Shown here in pieces: positions 1 to 6,013 of a stretch of 7,316 nt of DNA (positions within the stretch are counted from its first letter, which is position 1; the number at the start of each line of letters is the position of its first letter). The notes below the pieces were generated by a model. That model worked only from the letters and a program-made list of their open reading frames with translations, was not told the DNA's origin and did not search any database. The stretch covers positions 1 through 7,316 of the forward strand of contig JAGNMH010000267.1 of the NCBI GenBank assembly GCA_017991275.1, given 5' to 3'. The stretch is from Acidobacteriota bacterium (GTDB lineage: Bacteria; Acidobacteriota; Blastocatellia; RBC074). Position numbers and translations under genes: made by a program.

Positions 1-881
1 TCCTTGATTCGATCCTTGAACGGTTTCCAGTATTGATGCATCACGCCCAGAGCGAAATAACAATCGCGAGTTTCTGGCACTATGATTCGAACGGCGGCCA
101 GGTCGTAAACTTTGTCCAACGTGATTTTCTGATTTTGGAGTTTGAGGTAAATGCTGTATAGCCGCTTGATGCGACCGTCAATCCGAACGAACGGAACCTG
201 ATTTTCTGTCAACCGCTCGGAAATCCGCGACTTAACCTCTTCCAGAAAAGCTTCGGTCGAAGCGCGGCGCTGTTCGACTTCTTCTTTGAGCTGTTTGTAA
301 TTGTCAGGTTCCAGGTATTCAAACGCCAGTTCTTCCAACTGGGTTCGTATCTTGCTCATGCCCAACCGGTGAGCAATCGGCGCGTAAACTTCCAAGGTTT
401 CCCTGGCTATGCGTTTGCGCTTGTCTGGTTTCAGGAATTGCAGCGTCTGCATGTTGTGCAAACGATCCGCCAGTTTGACCAACACTACCCGCACATCGTC
501 CACCATGGCCAAGACCATTTTTCGCAAGCTTTCGGCCTGGGCATCTTCTTTTGAAACGTCGCCTAGATTACTGATCTTGGTTACTCCATTGACCAGATGT
601 GCAACCGTCGGGCCGAATTTTTCGGTGATGTCCGGCAATTTTGCCAGGGTGTCTTCAACCACATCGTGCAGCAATCCGGTGCAGACGGTTTCAACATCCA
701 GCTTCAGGTCCGCCAGCAGGCTGGCCACAGACAGCGGATGGCTGAGATAAGGCTCGCCCGATGCGCGAACCTGCTTTCCGTGCATCATCGCAGAATAAAG
801 ATACGCCCGGCGAAGCAGGTCTAAATCAGCATCAGGGTGGTAACGCTCAACTTTGTTTTGGATTTCTTCAAAGCGAATCAT
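1..881 (-). CDS. rel: Bifunctional (p)ppGpp synthetase/hydrolase, RelA/SpoT family (N-terminal part, 3' end outside window)
   Basis: Makes and degrades the stringent-response alarmone (p)ppGpp in the cytoplasm. An open frame runs from the ATG at 881 to the left edge, giving 293 complete codons with no stop. The hydrolase HD domain fills about residues 20-190: SGEPYLSHPL at 41-50 (His48), LLHDVVEDT at 70-78 (His72-Asp73, Glu76-Asp77) and KLADRLHNM at 136-144 (Asp139, Asn143). These match the metal- and nucleotide-binding residues of Rel from Streptococcus with a constant offset of about five, so hydrolysis should be intact. The synthetase domain begins near 225, with GRIKRLYSIYLKLQ at 236-249 as the pyrophosphate-donor loop and YDLAAVRIIV at 259-268 carrying the likely Mg2+ ligand Asp260. 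The sequence stops inside this domain, so the rest of it and any TGS/ACT regions are unseen. The start is fixed by an in-frame TAA three codons upstream. No Shine-Dalgarno sequence precedes it. The family call is firm; full bifunctionality is inferred. Confidence 0.95.
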   Translation of the reverse strand, partial: MIRFEEIQNKVERYHPDADLDLLRRAYLYSAMMHGKQVRASGEPYLSHPLSVASLLADLKLDVETVCTGLLHDVVEDTLAKLPDITEKFGPTVAHLVNGVTKISNLGDVSKEDAQAESLRKMVLAMVDDVRVVLVKLADRLHNMQTLQFLKPDKRKRIARETLEVYAPIAHRLGMSKIRTQLEELAFEYLEPDNYKQLKEEVEQRRASTEAFLEEVKSRISERLTENQVPFVRIDGRIKRLYSIYLKLQNQKITLDKVYDLAAVRIIVPETRDCYFALGVMHQYWKPFKDRIK

Positions 882-889
882 CGGGCGGG

Positions 890-919
890 ATTATAGCCGA
901 AGGTGTTGGGAGTAGACAG
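890..919 (-). promoter_or_regulatory. Candidate sigma-70-type promoter for rel, with perfect -10
   Basis: On the minus strand a perfect TATAAT occupies 895-890. The best -35 at a plausible distance is CTGTCT at 919-914 (three of six consensus bases, 18-base spacer), so the -35 is weak, and there is no TGn extended -10. Only eight bases separate the end of TATAAT from the rel ATG at 881. Transcription would therefore start on, or within a base or two of, the start codon. The TAA inside the box is in frame with rel and rules out a longer protein. The hexamer is seen directly; promoter activity is inferred. Confidence 0.5.
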
Positions 920-930
920 TAGTCAGTGGT
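911..930. repeat. Short imperfect 7-base tandem repeat
   Basis: On the plus strand AGTAGAC (911-917) is followed directly by AGTAGTC (918-924), and then by a partial copy, AGTGGT (925-930). It overlaps the candidate -35 region of the rel promoter. It may be a remnant of a longer degenerate intergenic repeat or chance; two and a bit units are too few to decide. Confidence 0.35.
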
Positions 931-1020
931 TGAAGTCATATTTCGATTACTCATCTTTCAAGCCAAGAATTCACTCGCCAAATTATGCCTGAGGAAAGAC
1001 CGTTATTTTTCGACATCCAA

Positions 1021-3606
1021 TTACTGCCGACTGAGTCTGAGCGAATTACCAATTACCGACAAACTGGAAAGCAGCATGGCTCCGGCGGCCATGATCGGAT
1101 TCAGAATTCCAGCGATGGCCAGGGTGATTCCAAGCGCGTTATAGAAAAATGCCCAAAAAAGATTTTGCCGAACCACGCGCCAGGTTTTATTGGCCAGGTC
1201 GAAGACTTCTAACAATTTGCCCAGTGAGTTTGTCATCAGAACAATTGCCGCAGCCTTCATGGCAATGTCTGCGCCTGAGCCGACAGCAATACCCAAATCT
1301 GCCTGCGCCAGAGCCGGTGCGTCATTAATGCCATCACCAATCATTGCGACGAATTGACCTTGTTGCTGCAAACGCTCAATTATCAATGCTTTATCCCCCG
1401 GCAGAGCCTCGGCAATGAAATCATTAACGCCAACCAGCGAAGCCACCTTTGAGGTTGTGACATTGGAATCACCTGAAACGATCAAAGTCTTGATCCCTCT
1501 ACTCTTGAAATTGCCAATCACAGATTCGGCTTCCGCCCTGACCTGATCTCCGAAAGCCATCAAACCTCGTAGCTGCTTACCCCAGCCGAAAAAGGCCACT
1601 GTTCGCCCTTTCGCTTCCAAATTTTGAGATTGATCTTCTGTTGAAAAATCCGTCCAGGCGCCTTCAGCTTCGGCCAGTTGGCGATTGCCAACGAAAACTC
1701 TGTGGCCGGAAACCGTGCCAACTAACCCCTGTCCTTTTCGAACCTCTATATTGCTGGCTTCCGACAATTCCAGGCCTTCAACCTCAACACGTTTTAATAC
1801 CGCGCGTGCCAGCGGATGCTCTGAGTAACGTTCCAGCGAGGCGACCAGTCGCAAAAACTCTTGCGCCAAAATTTTCCTGGCAGCTTCACTTTCAACTCTG
1901 AGCGGTAAATCAAAATTTGCCAAATTCGGGGGCAAAGCCGAGTAAGCGCTTTGCTTAACTTCCAAGTAACTCTGCGTCTTTGCGATTGGCTGAACAGCCT
2001 CTGACGCCGCTTCGACCGGCTCGAATTCCAGCAATGCAAAATTGCCTTCAGTAATGGTCCCTGTCTTGTCAAACACCACGGTGTCCACTTTGCAGATGTT
2101 CTCCAGCACCAGACTGTCGCCAACCAGAATGCCTTTACGTGATGCGGCCCCAATTGCCGCAGTCATCGCCAAAGGGGTCGCCATTCCCAAAGCACAAGGA
2201 CAGGCAATCACCAGAACTGTAATGGCTCGCATCAAGGCTTCGTTCAGTTCGGTAAACCCGCCTAGCCAGCAAACCAGAAACGTCAGTGCAGCAATCGTCA
2301 CAACGCCAGGCACAAACAACCGCGAAATTCGATCCACTGTGCGCTCCAAAGGAGATTTGCTGCCCAGCGCTTGTTCAACCAGTTTGATGATTTGCATCAG
2401 CGTCGTGTCTTCGCTGACTTTTGAGGCGCGAACCCGCAAAACGCTGCCGGAATTTAGACTTCCAGCGATGACATGGCCGCCGGGCGCTTTTTCAACCGGT
2501 ATTGATTCTCCGGTCAGCAAGGATTCGTCGGCCTGCGAAATGCCTTCAATGACTTCGCCGTCAGCAGGAATTCTCTCTCCGGCCTTGACCACAAACACGT
2601 CTCCGACTTTCAAAGCATCCACCGAAACAAATTTCTCTTCGACACCGGACAAAGTCGAAACCATCAATCGCACTTTCTTCGGCATCATCCGGTAAAGCGT
2701 GGCTATGGCGCGAAAGGTTCGCTCCTTGGCATTTTTCTCGATCAGCTTACCGACCAAAACCAATGTGACAATTGCCGAAGCCGTGTCGAAGTAAACGTGC
2801 CCGCCCAAAACTGCCTGCGCTGCGCTGTAAAAATATGCCGCCAGGATTCCCAAACCGAGCAGCGTTTCCATTCTCACAACACTATTTTGAAGCCCACTCC
2901 ACGCTGGCTTCAAAATAGGCATCGCCGAATAAAACACAATCGGCGTAGCCAACCCCATCAGGACGAACGGCAAAAACCGGCTGACGCTCTCGGCGATCTG
3001 TTCGAAGTAACCGACGTAAAGCGCCATGCTCAGCGTCATGATGTTCAGGTACAAAAATCCCGCGATGCCCAGCCGCAACAACAAATCGCGGCGTTCGGTG
3101 TTGGCCGATTCGTTGTCGCCGTTGCATTCGCTGGCCTTGTACCCAAGTTCGGCAATTCGTTCGGAGATTCGATCAGGCGGAAGGTATTGCGGGCAATATT
3201 TGACTTTAATCAAGTCGGAGGCGAAGAAGGCCTCGGCGGAAATAACTCCACGCTCTTTCGTCAGAGAATGCTCAATCAACCAGGCGCAGGAGGAACACCA
3301 CATTCCAGAAACTTGCAGCAATACTTCTTGCGTCTGGGCATCGGGGGGAATCGGCGGCAGGGCTTCTTTCCCCCGCTGGTTGCCAGTTGCAATCAAACCC
3401 AGCGCCAGGCTCCGCTTGAAAACTTCGGTTTCGCGCACGTTCTGGCCGGAAGCAATAACTCCGCTTTCCAACAGGATGGCGTAAACGTTCATGCAGCCCA
3501 GACAGCAAAATGACTTTTCCTCGCCGTCGAAGCTGCGCGTAAACGGATGACGACCAATCGCCAAATCGCAAAGTTCGCAGGGATTGTGTTGATTGTCGTG
3601 GATCAT
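1021..3606 (-). CDS. ccoI: Copper-translocating P1B-type ATPase, CcoI/FixI type
   Basis: Inner-membrane Cu+ export ATPase, expected to supply copper for the CuB centre of cbb3 oxidase. The 861-residue protein starts with a Cys-rich metal-binding region (C10-x-x-C13, then FCCLGC at 33-38). An HMA domain follows at about 95-160, with GMWCSSCAWLIE (Cys104, Cys107) in the wording typical of CcoI/FixI. Two helices (about 178-230) precede the ATPase core: TGES 365-368 in the actuator domain, CPC 469-471 in the transport helix, phosphorylated Asp513 in DKTGT 513-517, His597-Pro598 in the nucleotide-binding domain and GDGIND 757-762. Final helices hold YN at 822-823 and MLLSS at 844-848, the Cu+-ATPase signature. 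About eight helices in all. It is somewhat longer than usual, partly from a loop around 530-575 between DKTGT and HP. The start lies 12 bases after the preceding stop, with no clear ribosome site, so translational coupling is likely. The copper and CcoI assignment rests on motifs plus the neighbouring ccoG. Confidence 0.94.
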   Translation of the reverse strand: MIHDNQHNPCELCDLAIGRHPFTRSFDGEEKSFCCLGCMNVYAILLESGVIASGQNVRETEVFKRSLALGLIATGNQRGKEALPPIPPDAQTQEVLLQVSGMWCSSCAWLIEHSLTKERGVISAEAFFASDLIKVKYCPQYLPPDRISERIAELGYKASECNGDNESANTERRDLLLRLGIAGFLYLNIMTLSMALYVGYFEQIAESVSRFLPFVLMGLATPIVFYSAMPILKPAWSGLQNSVVRMETLLGLGILAAYFYSAAQAVLGGHVYFDTASAIVTLVLVGKLIEKNAKERTFRAIATLYRMMPKKVRLMVSTLSGVEEKFVSVDALKVGDVFVVKAGERIPADGEVIEGISQADESLLTGESIPVEKAPGGHVIAGSLNSGSVLRVRASKVSEDTTLMQIIKLVEQALGSKSPLERTVDRISRLFVPGVVTIAALTFLVCWLGGFTELNEALMRAITVLVIACPCALGMATPLAMTAAIGAASRKGILVGDSLVLENICKVDTVVFDKTGTITEGNFALLEFEPVEAASEAVQPIAKTQSYLEVKQSAYSALPPNLANFDLPLRVESEAARKILAQEFLRLVASLERYSEHPLARAVLKRVEVEGLELSEASNIEVRKGQGLVGTVSGHRVFVGNRQLAEAEGAWTDFSTEDQSQNLEAKGRTVAFFGWGKQLRGLMAFGDQVRAEAESVIGNFKSRGIKTLIVSGDSNVTTSKVASLVGVNDFIAEALPGDKALIIERLQQQGQFVAMIGDGINDAPALAQADLGIAVGSGADIAMKAAAIVLMTNSLGKLLEVFDLANKTWRVVRQNLFWAFFYNALGITLAIAGILNPIMAAGAMLLSSLSVIGNSLRLSRQ

Positions 3607-3618
3607 CTGACGCCGTGG

Positions 3619-3810
3619 CTATTTGTAAGTATCGGCGGTTTGAGCATTCACAGGCTTGCCGGTTGCATCCAGAAGGATCGGGTTCGCGCGTTTGGAGATA
3701 ATGTACGCTGTCACCAAAATGCCAATGAAGAGCGCAAACACCAGGCCAAGCAGAAAGGTCAAAATTTTTCCTTGTTGCAGTGATAGGTAATTAACGATCC
3801 GTTTTCTCAT
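3619..3810 (-). CDS. Small single-helix membrane protein in the ccoH position
   Basis: I do not recognise this 63-residue protein. A basic N-terminus (MRKR, Lys15) leads into one hydrophobic helix at about 16-39, followed by Lys40-Arg41 and a polar tail of about 22 residues containing LLDATGKPV. The charge pattern weakly favours the N-terminus inside and the tail in the periplasm. It is likely real: its ATG overlaps the ccoG stop as ATGA, a good AAAGGA site sits seven bases upstream, and ccoI starts 12 bases after its TAG. In classical clusters ccoH/FixH lies between ccoG and ccoI, but that protein is about 150 residues with a periplasmic domain after its helix. Here there is no room for such a domain, and no frameshift could restore it. 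It may be a shortened CcoH, a functional stand-in, or an unrelated small subunit. It does not look like CcoS. Confidence 0.75.
   Translation of the reverse strand: MRKRIVNYLSLQQGKILTFLLGLVFALFIGILVTAYIISKRANPILLDATGKPVNAQTADTYK
3807..3810 (-). other. ATGA stop/start overlap of ccoG and the small membrane gene
   Basis: The TGA of ccoG and the ATG of the 63-codon gene share the four bases ATGA. This is a classic arrangement for translational coupling, and it suggests that the two proteins are made in linked amounts. Confidence 0.85.
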
Positions 3811-5213
3811 CGTGGTTTCCTTTCGGTGGGAGTAATAAAGGTCATTGGCATATTCGCTGTATCGCCGCCCGGTTCAGCGCGGCTGACAATTTCAAAATGG
3901 TTGACGCCCGGCGGCAAGGTTTGCGGCGGCACTGAAACCTCAAATTGAAGCTGGCGCTCTTCGGCAGGTTTCAGCTTTAACGGCTGTTCCAATTCAATCT
4001 GCGCTCCGGGCAGATGTTCCAGCGTCAACACCAGTGTCGCGTCTTTGCCCTGACGGTTGGCGACGGTCATGCGGAATTTGTTGTAAATCCGGCCATCGTC
4101 GCCCAGCCGGTAAAGCTCCGAGCGAACCGGAGCAATCTTCACCATTACGTTGTCTCGCATTGAAAGCACCACGAACAACCCTGAAGCATAAAACAGCAGA
4201 AGCAGAGCGACGATTGCTCGTTTGGCGTCGCGCAATCCCAGCCGCTTGAGCAATGGCGTTCGCTTGTTGTTCGCCAACTCGCCCTTTTCGCCCCAGGCGT
4301 AATGAATCAAACCCGGCTTGCCCAATCTGCCCAGCACGTCCACACAGGCATCAATACATTCGCCGCAGTGAATGCATTCAATTTGATAAGGCGAGTGTCG
4401 AATGTCTATTCCCATGTGACAAACGCGGACGCACTTTTTGCATTCGATGCAGACTTTGTCCGCGCCTTGCCCATCGCGGTATTGGACAATCAAGGTTTCT
4501 TTGTCGCCAAGCATCCCCTGCAAATAACCGTAAGGACAGATGGTTTTGCAGAAGGTTTGCCGCACGAAGGCAAAATCCAGAAAGACAATCAGCGTCGTCG
4601 CCGCCCCTGCGATTCCTCCAGCGGTTTTAATGTCCAGTGTGAAAAGCCGTCCCATCAAATCGCGTGGTTCGACAAAATAGGAAATGAAGACGAACGCCAA
4701 AAAAACCGACGCAACAACCAACACGGCGTAAAACAATGCGCCGCTCATCCATTGGCGACGTTTTGCGTGAAGCTTGATGAAGCGTTTGTTGACGAACTTC
4801 TTAATGCGCTCTTCCACCGCCAGCGAGGCTTCGCTGAAGATCATCTGCGGGCAGAAATAGCCGCAATAGATTCGCCCGTAAAGCATCGAAGCCGCCGTCA
4901 CCACGTACAACATAAACAGCATAGAGAAAAACAGGATGCCGAATTCGTTGATCCACAGTTCATATCCGGCGAAGTAAAACCTTTGGCGCGGAATATCGAA
5001 CCGCATGAGATTGAAAAAGGGCAATGCCACGAATATCAGAAAGCAGGCGAACTGAATAATTCGACGGTAACGATGGTAAGTTGATTGTGCAGGCAACACC
5101 GGCAACTGTTTGCCACCGTGTTTATTGGCAGGTTTAGGAACAGATTTGATAGCCGAAGGGGCTTGCCCAGCCAGGCCCCGCTCGGCGGATAAGTTTGGGC
5201 TGCTGACGCTCAT
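3807..5213 (-). CDS. ccoG: Cytochrome c oxidase accessory protein CcoG/FixG/RdxA
   Basis: Membrane-bound polyferredoxin-like protein needed for cbb3 oxidase maturation; studied family members act in handling or reducing copper. The length of 468 residues is normal. A soluble N-terminal stretch of about 50 residues leads to helices near 53-70, 91-110, 159-182, 197-215 and 333-352, the usual five. Membrane-side Cys pairs are YCGYFCP (Cys117, Cys121) and FCKTICP (Cys222, Cys226). Two ferredoxin motifs follow: Cys255/258/261/265 and Cys280/283/286/290, each CxxCxxCxxxC. Residues about 360-460 form the periplasmic Ig-like FixG C-terminal domain, with a FRMTVANRQGKD segment at its beginning. No family cysteine appears to be missing. 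It lies 24 bases after the TauE/SafE-like gene. That spacer is A/T-rich and lacks a Shine-Dalgarno site. The gene overlaps the following small gene. Confidence 0.96.
   Translation of the reverse strand: MSVSSPNLSAERGLAGQAPSAIKSVPKPANKHGGKQLPVLPAQSTYHRYRRIIQFACFLIFVALPFFNLMRFDIPRQRFYFAGYELWINEFGILFFSMLFMLYVVTAASMLYGRIYCGYFCPQMIFSEASLAVEERIKKFVNKRFIKLHAKRRQWMSGALFYAVLVVASVFLAFVFISYFVEPRDLMGRLFTLDIKTAGGIAGAATTLIVFLDFAFVRQTFCKTICPYGYLQGMLGDKETLIVQYRDGQGADKVCIECKKCVRVCHMGIDIRHSPYQIECIHCGECIDACVDVLGRLGKPGLIHYAWGEKGELANNKRTPLLKRLGLRDAKRAIVALLLLFYASGLFVVLSMRDNVMVKIAPVRSELYRLGDDGRIYNKFRMTVANRQGKDATLVLTLEHLPGAQIELEQPLKLKPAEERQLQFEVSVPPQTLPPGVNHFEIVSRAEPGGDTANMPMTFITPTERKPR
3818..3823 (-). promoter_or_regulatory. 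Ribosome binding site for the small membrane gene
   Basis: AAAGGA on the minus strand, inside the 3' end of ccoG, is separated by seven bases from the ATG at 3810. It is the only clear Shine-Dalgarno-like site before any start codon in this window. It supports both the reality and the start of the 63-codon gene. Confidence 0.7.
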
Positions 5214-5237
5214 ACGCTTATTTTATTTTTGAAAACT

Positions 5238-5966
5238 TTAGTGATGACAACTCGCCGCTTCGGTCGTGGTCATCGCCAGCAAAGGCATCAAGCCTCGCCA
5301 GACCAAAAACACTCCGAGCAACGCAACGCTGATGGCGGTCAACCGGCTTCCCCATCCGCTGGCATTCAACCGCGCCAGTTTCAAACTAAAAGCCGATGAA
5401 ACCACTCCGAGCGCGAACAGCGCCCCGGCGGTTCCAAACCCGAAAGCCATCATCGTTAGTAATCCAGCAAGCGCCGTGCCCGTGGCCATCGCCTTCAGCA
5501 GCGCAGCGTAAATCAGCCCGCATGGCAAAAAGCCCAGCATCAATCCGAGCGCAAATTTGCTGGCAACAGTTGGTGAAGAAATACGACTGCCCAGAGGTTT
5601 GAGGAATTGGGACGTATACCGAAGCGGATCGAAGCGTTGCAAAAAACGGTGAGGGATCAGGTCAAGCATCAATAGTCCGGCCAGAATCATCAGTGCTCCG
5701 GCGACAATAGCCACAATGTTTTCAATGCCTGCCAGCTTTCCCACCAGATCAAAAAACTGGCCGGTCAGGCCTGCAAGTGCTCCCAGGAGGCCGTAGGTCA
5801 CGATGCGACCTAAGTTGTACGACAGATGTGCGAACATTTGCTGACTTGCTGTTCGATGGCTTAAGGATAGGCTGAATGAAACAACCACAGGTCCGCACAT
5901 CTGAACACAGTGCAGGCTGCTGACCAGACCAAGACCGAAAATAATTGAAAGCTCGATTGCCGACAT
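5238..5966 (-). CDS. TauE/SafE-family (DsbD_2/UreH-like) membrane protein of the cbb3 maturation cluster
   Basis: Inner-membrane protein of 242 residues with about six helices (near 4-28, 48-70, 83-103, 138-160, 163-195 and 208-232). The N-terminal helix carries SSLHCVQMCGP (His19, Cys20, Cys24, Gly25-Pro26), and the start of the second half carries LGFLPCGLIY (Pro148-Cys149-Gly150). This two-part pattern is characteristic of the family annotated as sulfite exporter TauE/SafE, which resembles the DsbD transmembrane domain. Such genes are commonly found beside ccoGHIS, for example in pseudomonads (from memory). The protein ends in Cys-His-His, a possible metal ligand. Paired cysteines and the location suggest a role in copper or thiol handling during cbb3 assembly rather than sulfite export, but this is inferred. 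The 47-base gap to the upstream stop at 6014 shows no recognisable promoter or FNR-type TTGAT-N4-ATCAA site, so it is probably cotranscribed with its neighbours. Confidence 0.85.
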   Translation of the reverse strand: MSAIELSIIFGLGLVSSLHCVQMCGPVVVSFSLSLSHRTASQQMFAHLSYNLGRIVTYGLLGALAGLTGQFFDLVGKLAGIENIVAIVAGALMILAGLLMLDLIPHRFLQRFDPLRYTSQFLKPLGSRISSPTVASKFALGLMLGFLPCGLIYAALLKAMATGTALAGLLTMMAFGFGTAGALFALGVVSSAFSLKLARLNASGWGSRLTAISVALLGVFLVWRGLMPLLAMTTTEAASCHH

Positions 5967-6013
5967 CGCTTAGTTTTCGCCGCCGTTGCGTGTAATTCCC
6001 CAAGAAAACCTGC

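Larger units (their letters stand above)
882..1020. other. Intergenic gap between ccoI stop and rel start
   Basis: This 139-base gap is the longest non-coding stretch in the window. On the minus strand it holds a candidate promoter for rel at its rel-proximal end and a short 7-base repeat at 911-930. I see no convincing GC-rich hairpin followed by a T tract after the ccoI stop, so read-through from the cco operon into rel is possible. A 21-codon frame beginning at 1016 does not resemble CcoS or any protein I know. Confidence 0.7.

Noticed and set aside
369..824. Overlapping plus-strand frames in the first 900 bases
   Set aside because: The minus strand here is continuously open and encodes the conserved HD and synthetase domains of Rel, so the plus-strand frames are shadows.
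951..1016. A 21-codon frame on the minus strand just after ccoI, as a possible ccoS remnant
   Set aside because: It is far too short, has no membrane helix and none of the CcoS sequence features, and no ribosome site was seen. It is best treated as chance.
940..1020. Rho-independent terminator after ccoI
   Set aside because: No GC-rich stem followed by a T tract could be found on the minus strand. Only short AT-rich complementary stretches are present.
2042..3513. Two long plus-strand frames (2042-2695 and 2797-3513) opposite ccoI
   Set aside because: Both are antisense to conserved P-type ATPase domains. Their translations show low-complexity Ser/Thr-rich or Gln/Arg-rich composition and no domain, so they are shadows of ccoI.
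4302..5084. Long open frame of 260 codons on the plus strand opposite ccoG
   Set aside because: It lies wholly antisense to a gene with clear family motifs. Its translation is rich in His, Arg, Gln and Asn with no recognisable domain, as expected of a shadow frame.
5967..6013. FNR/Anr-type operator in front of the TauE/SafE-like and ccoG genes
   Set aside because: cbb3 genes are often under FNR-type control, so I looked for TTGAT-N4-ATCAA in this gap and in 5214-5237. Neither contains anything close.
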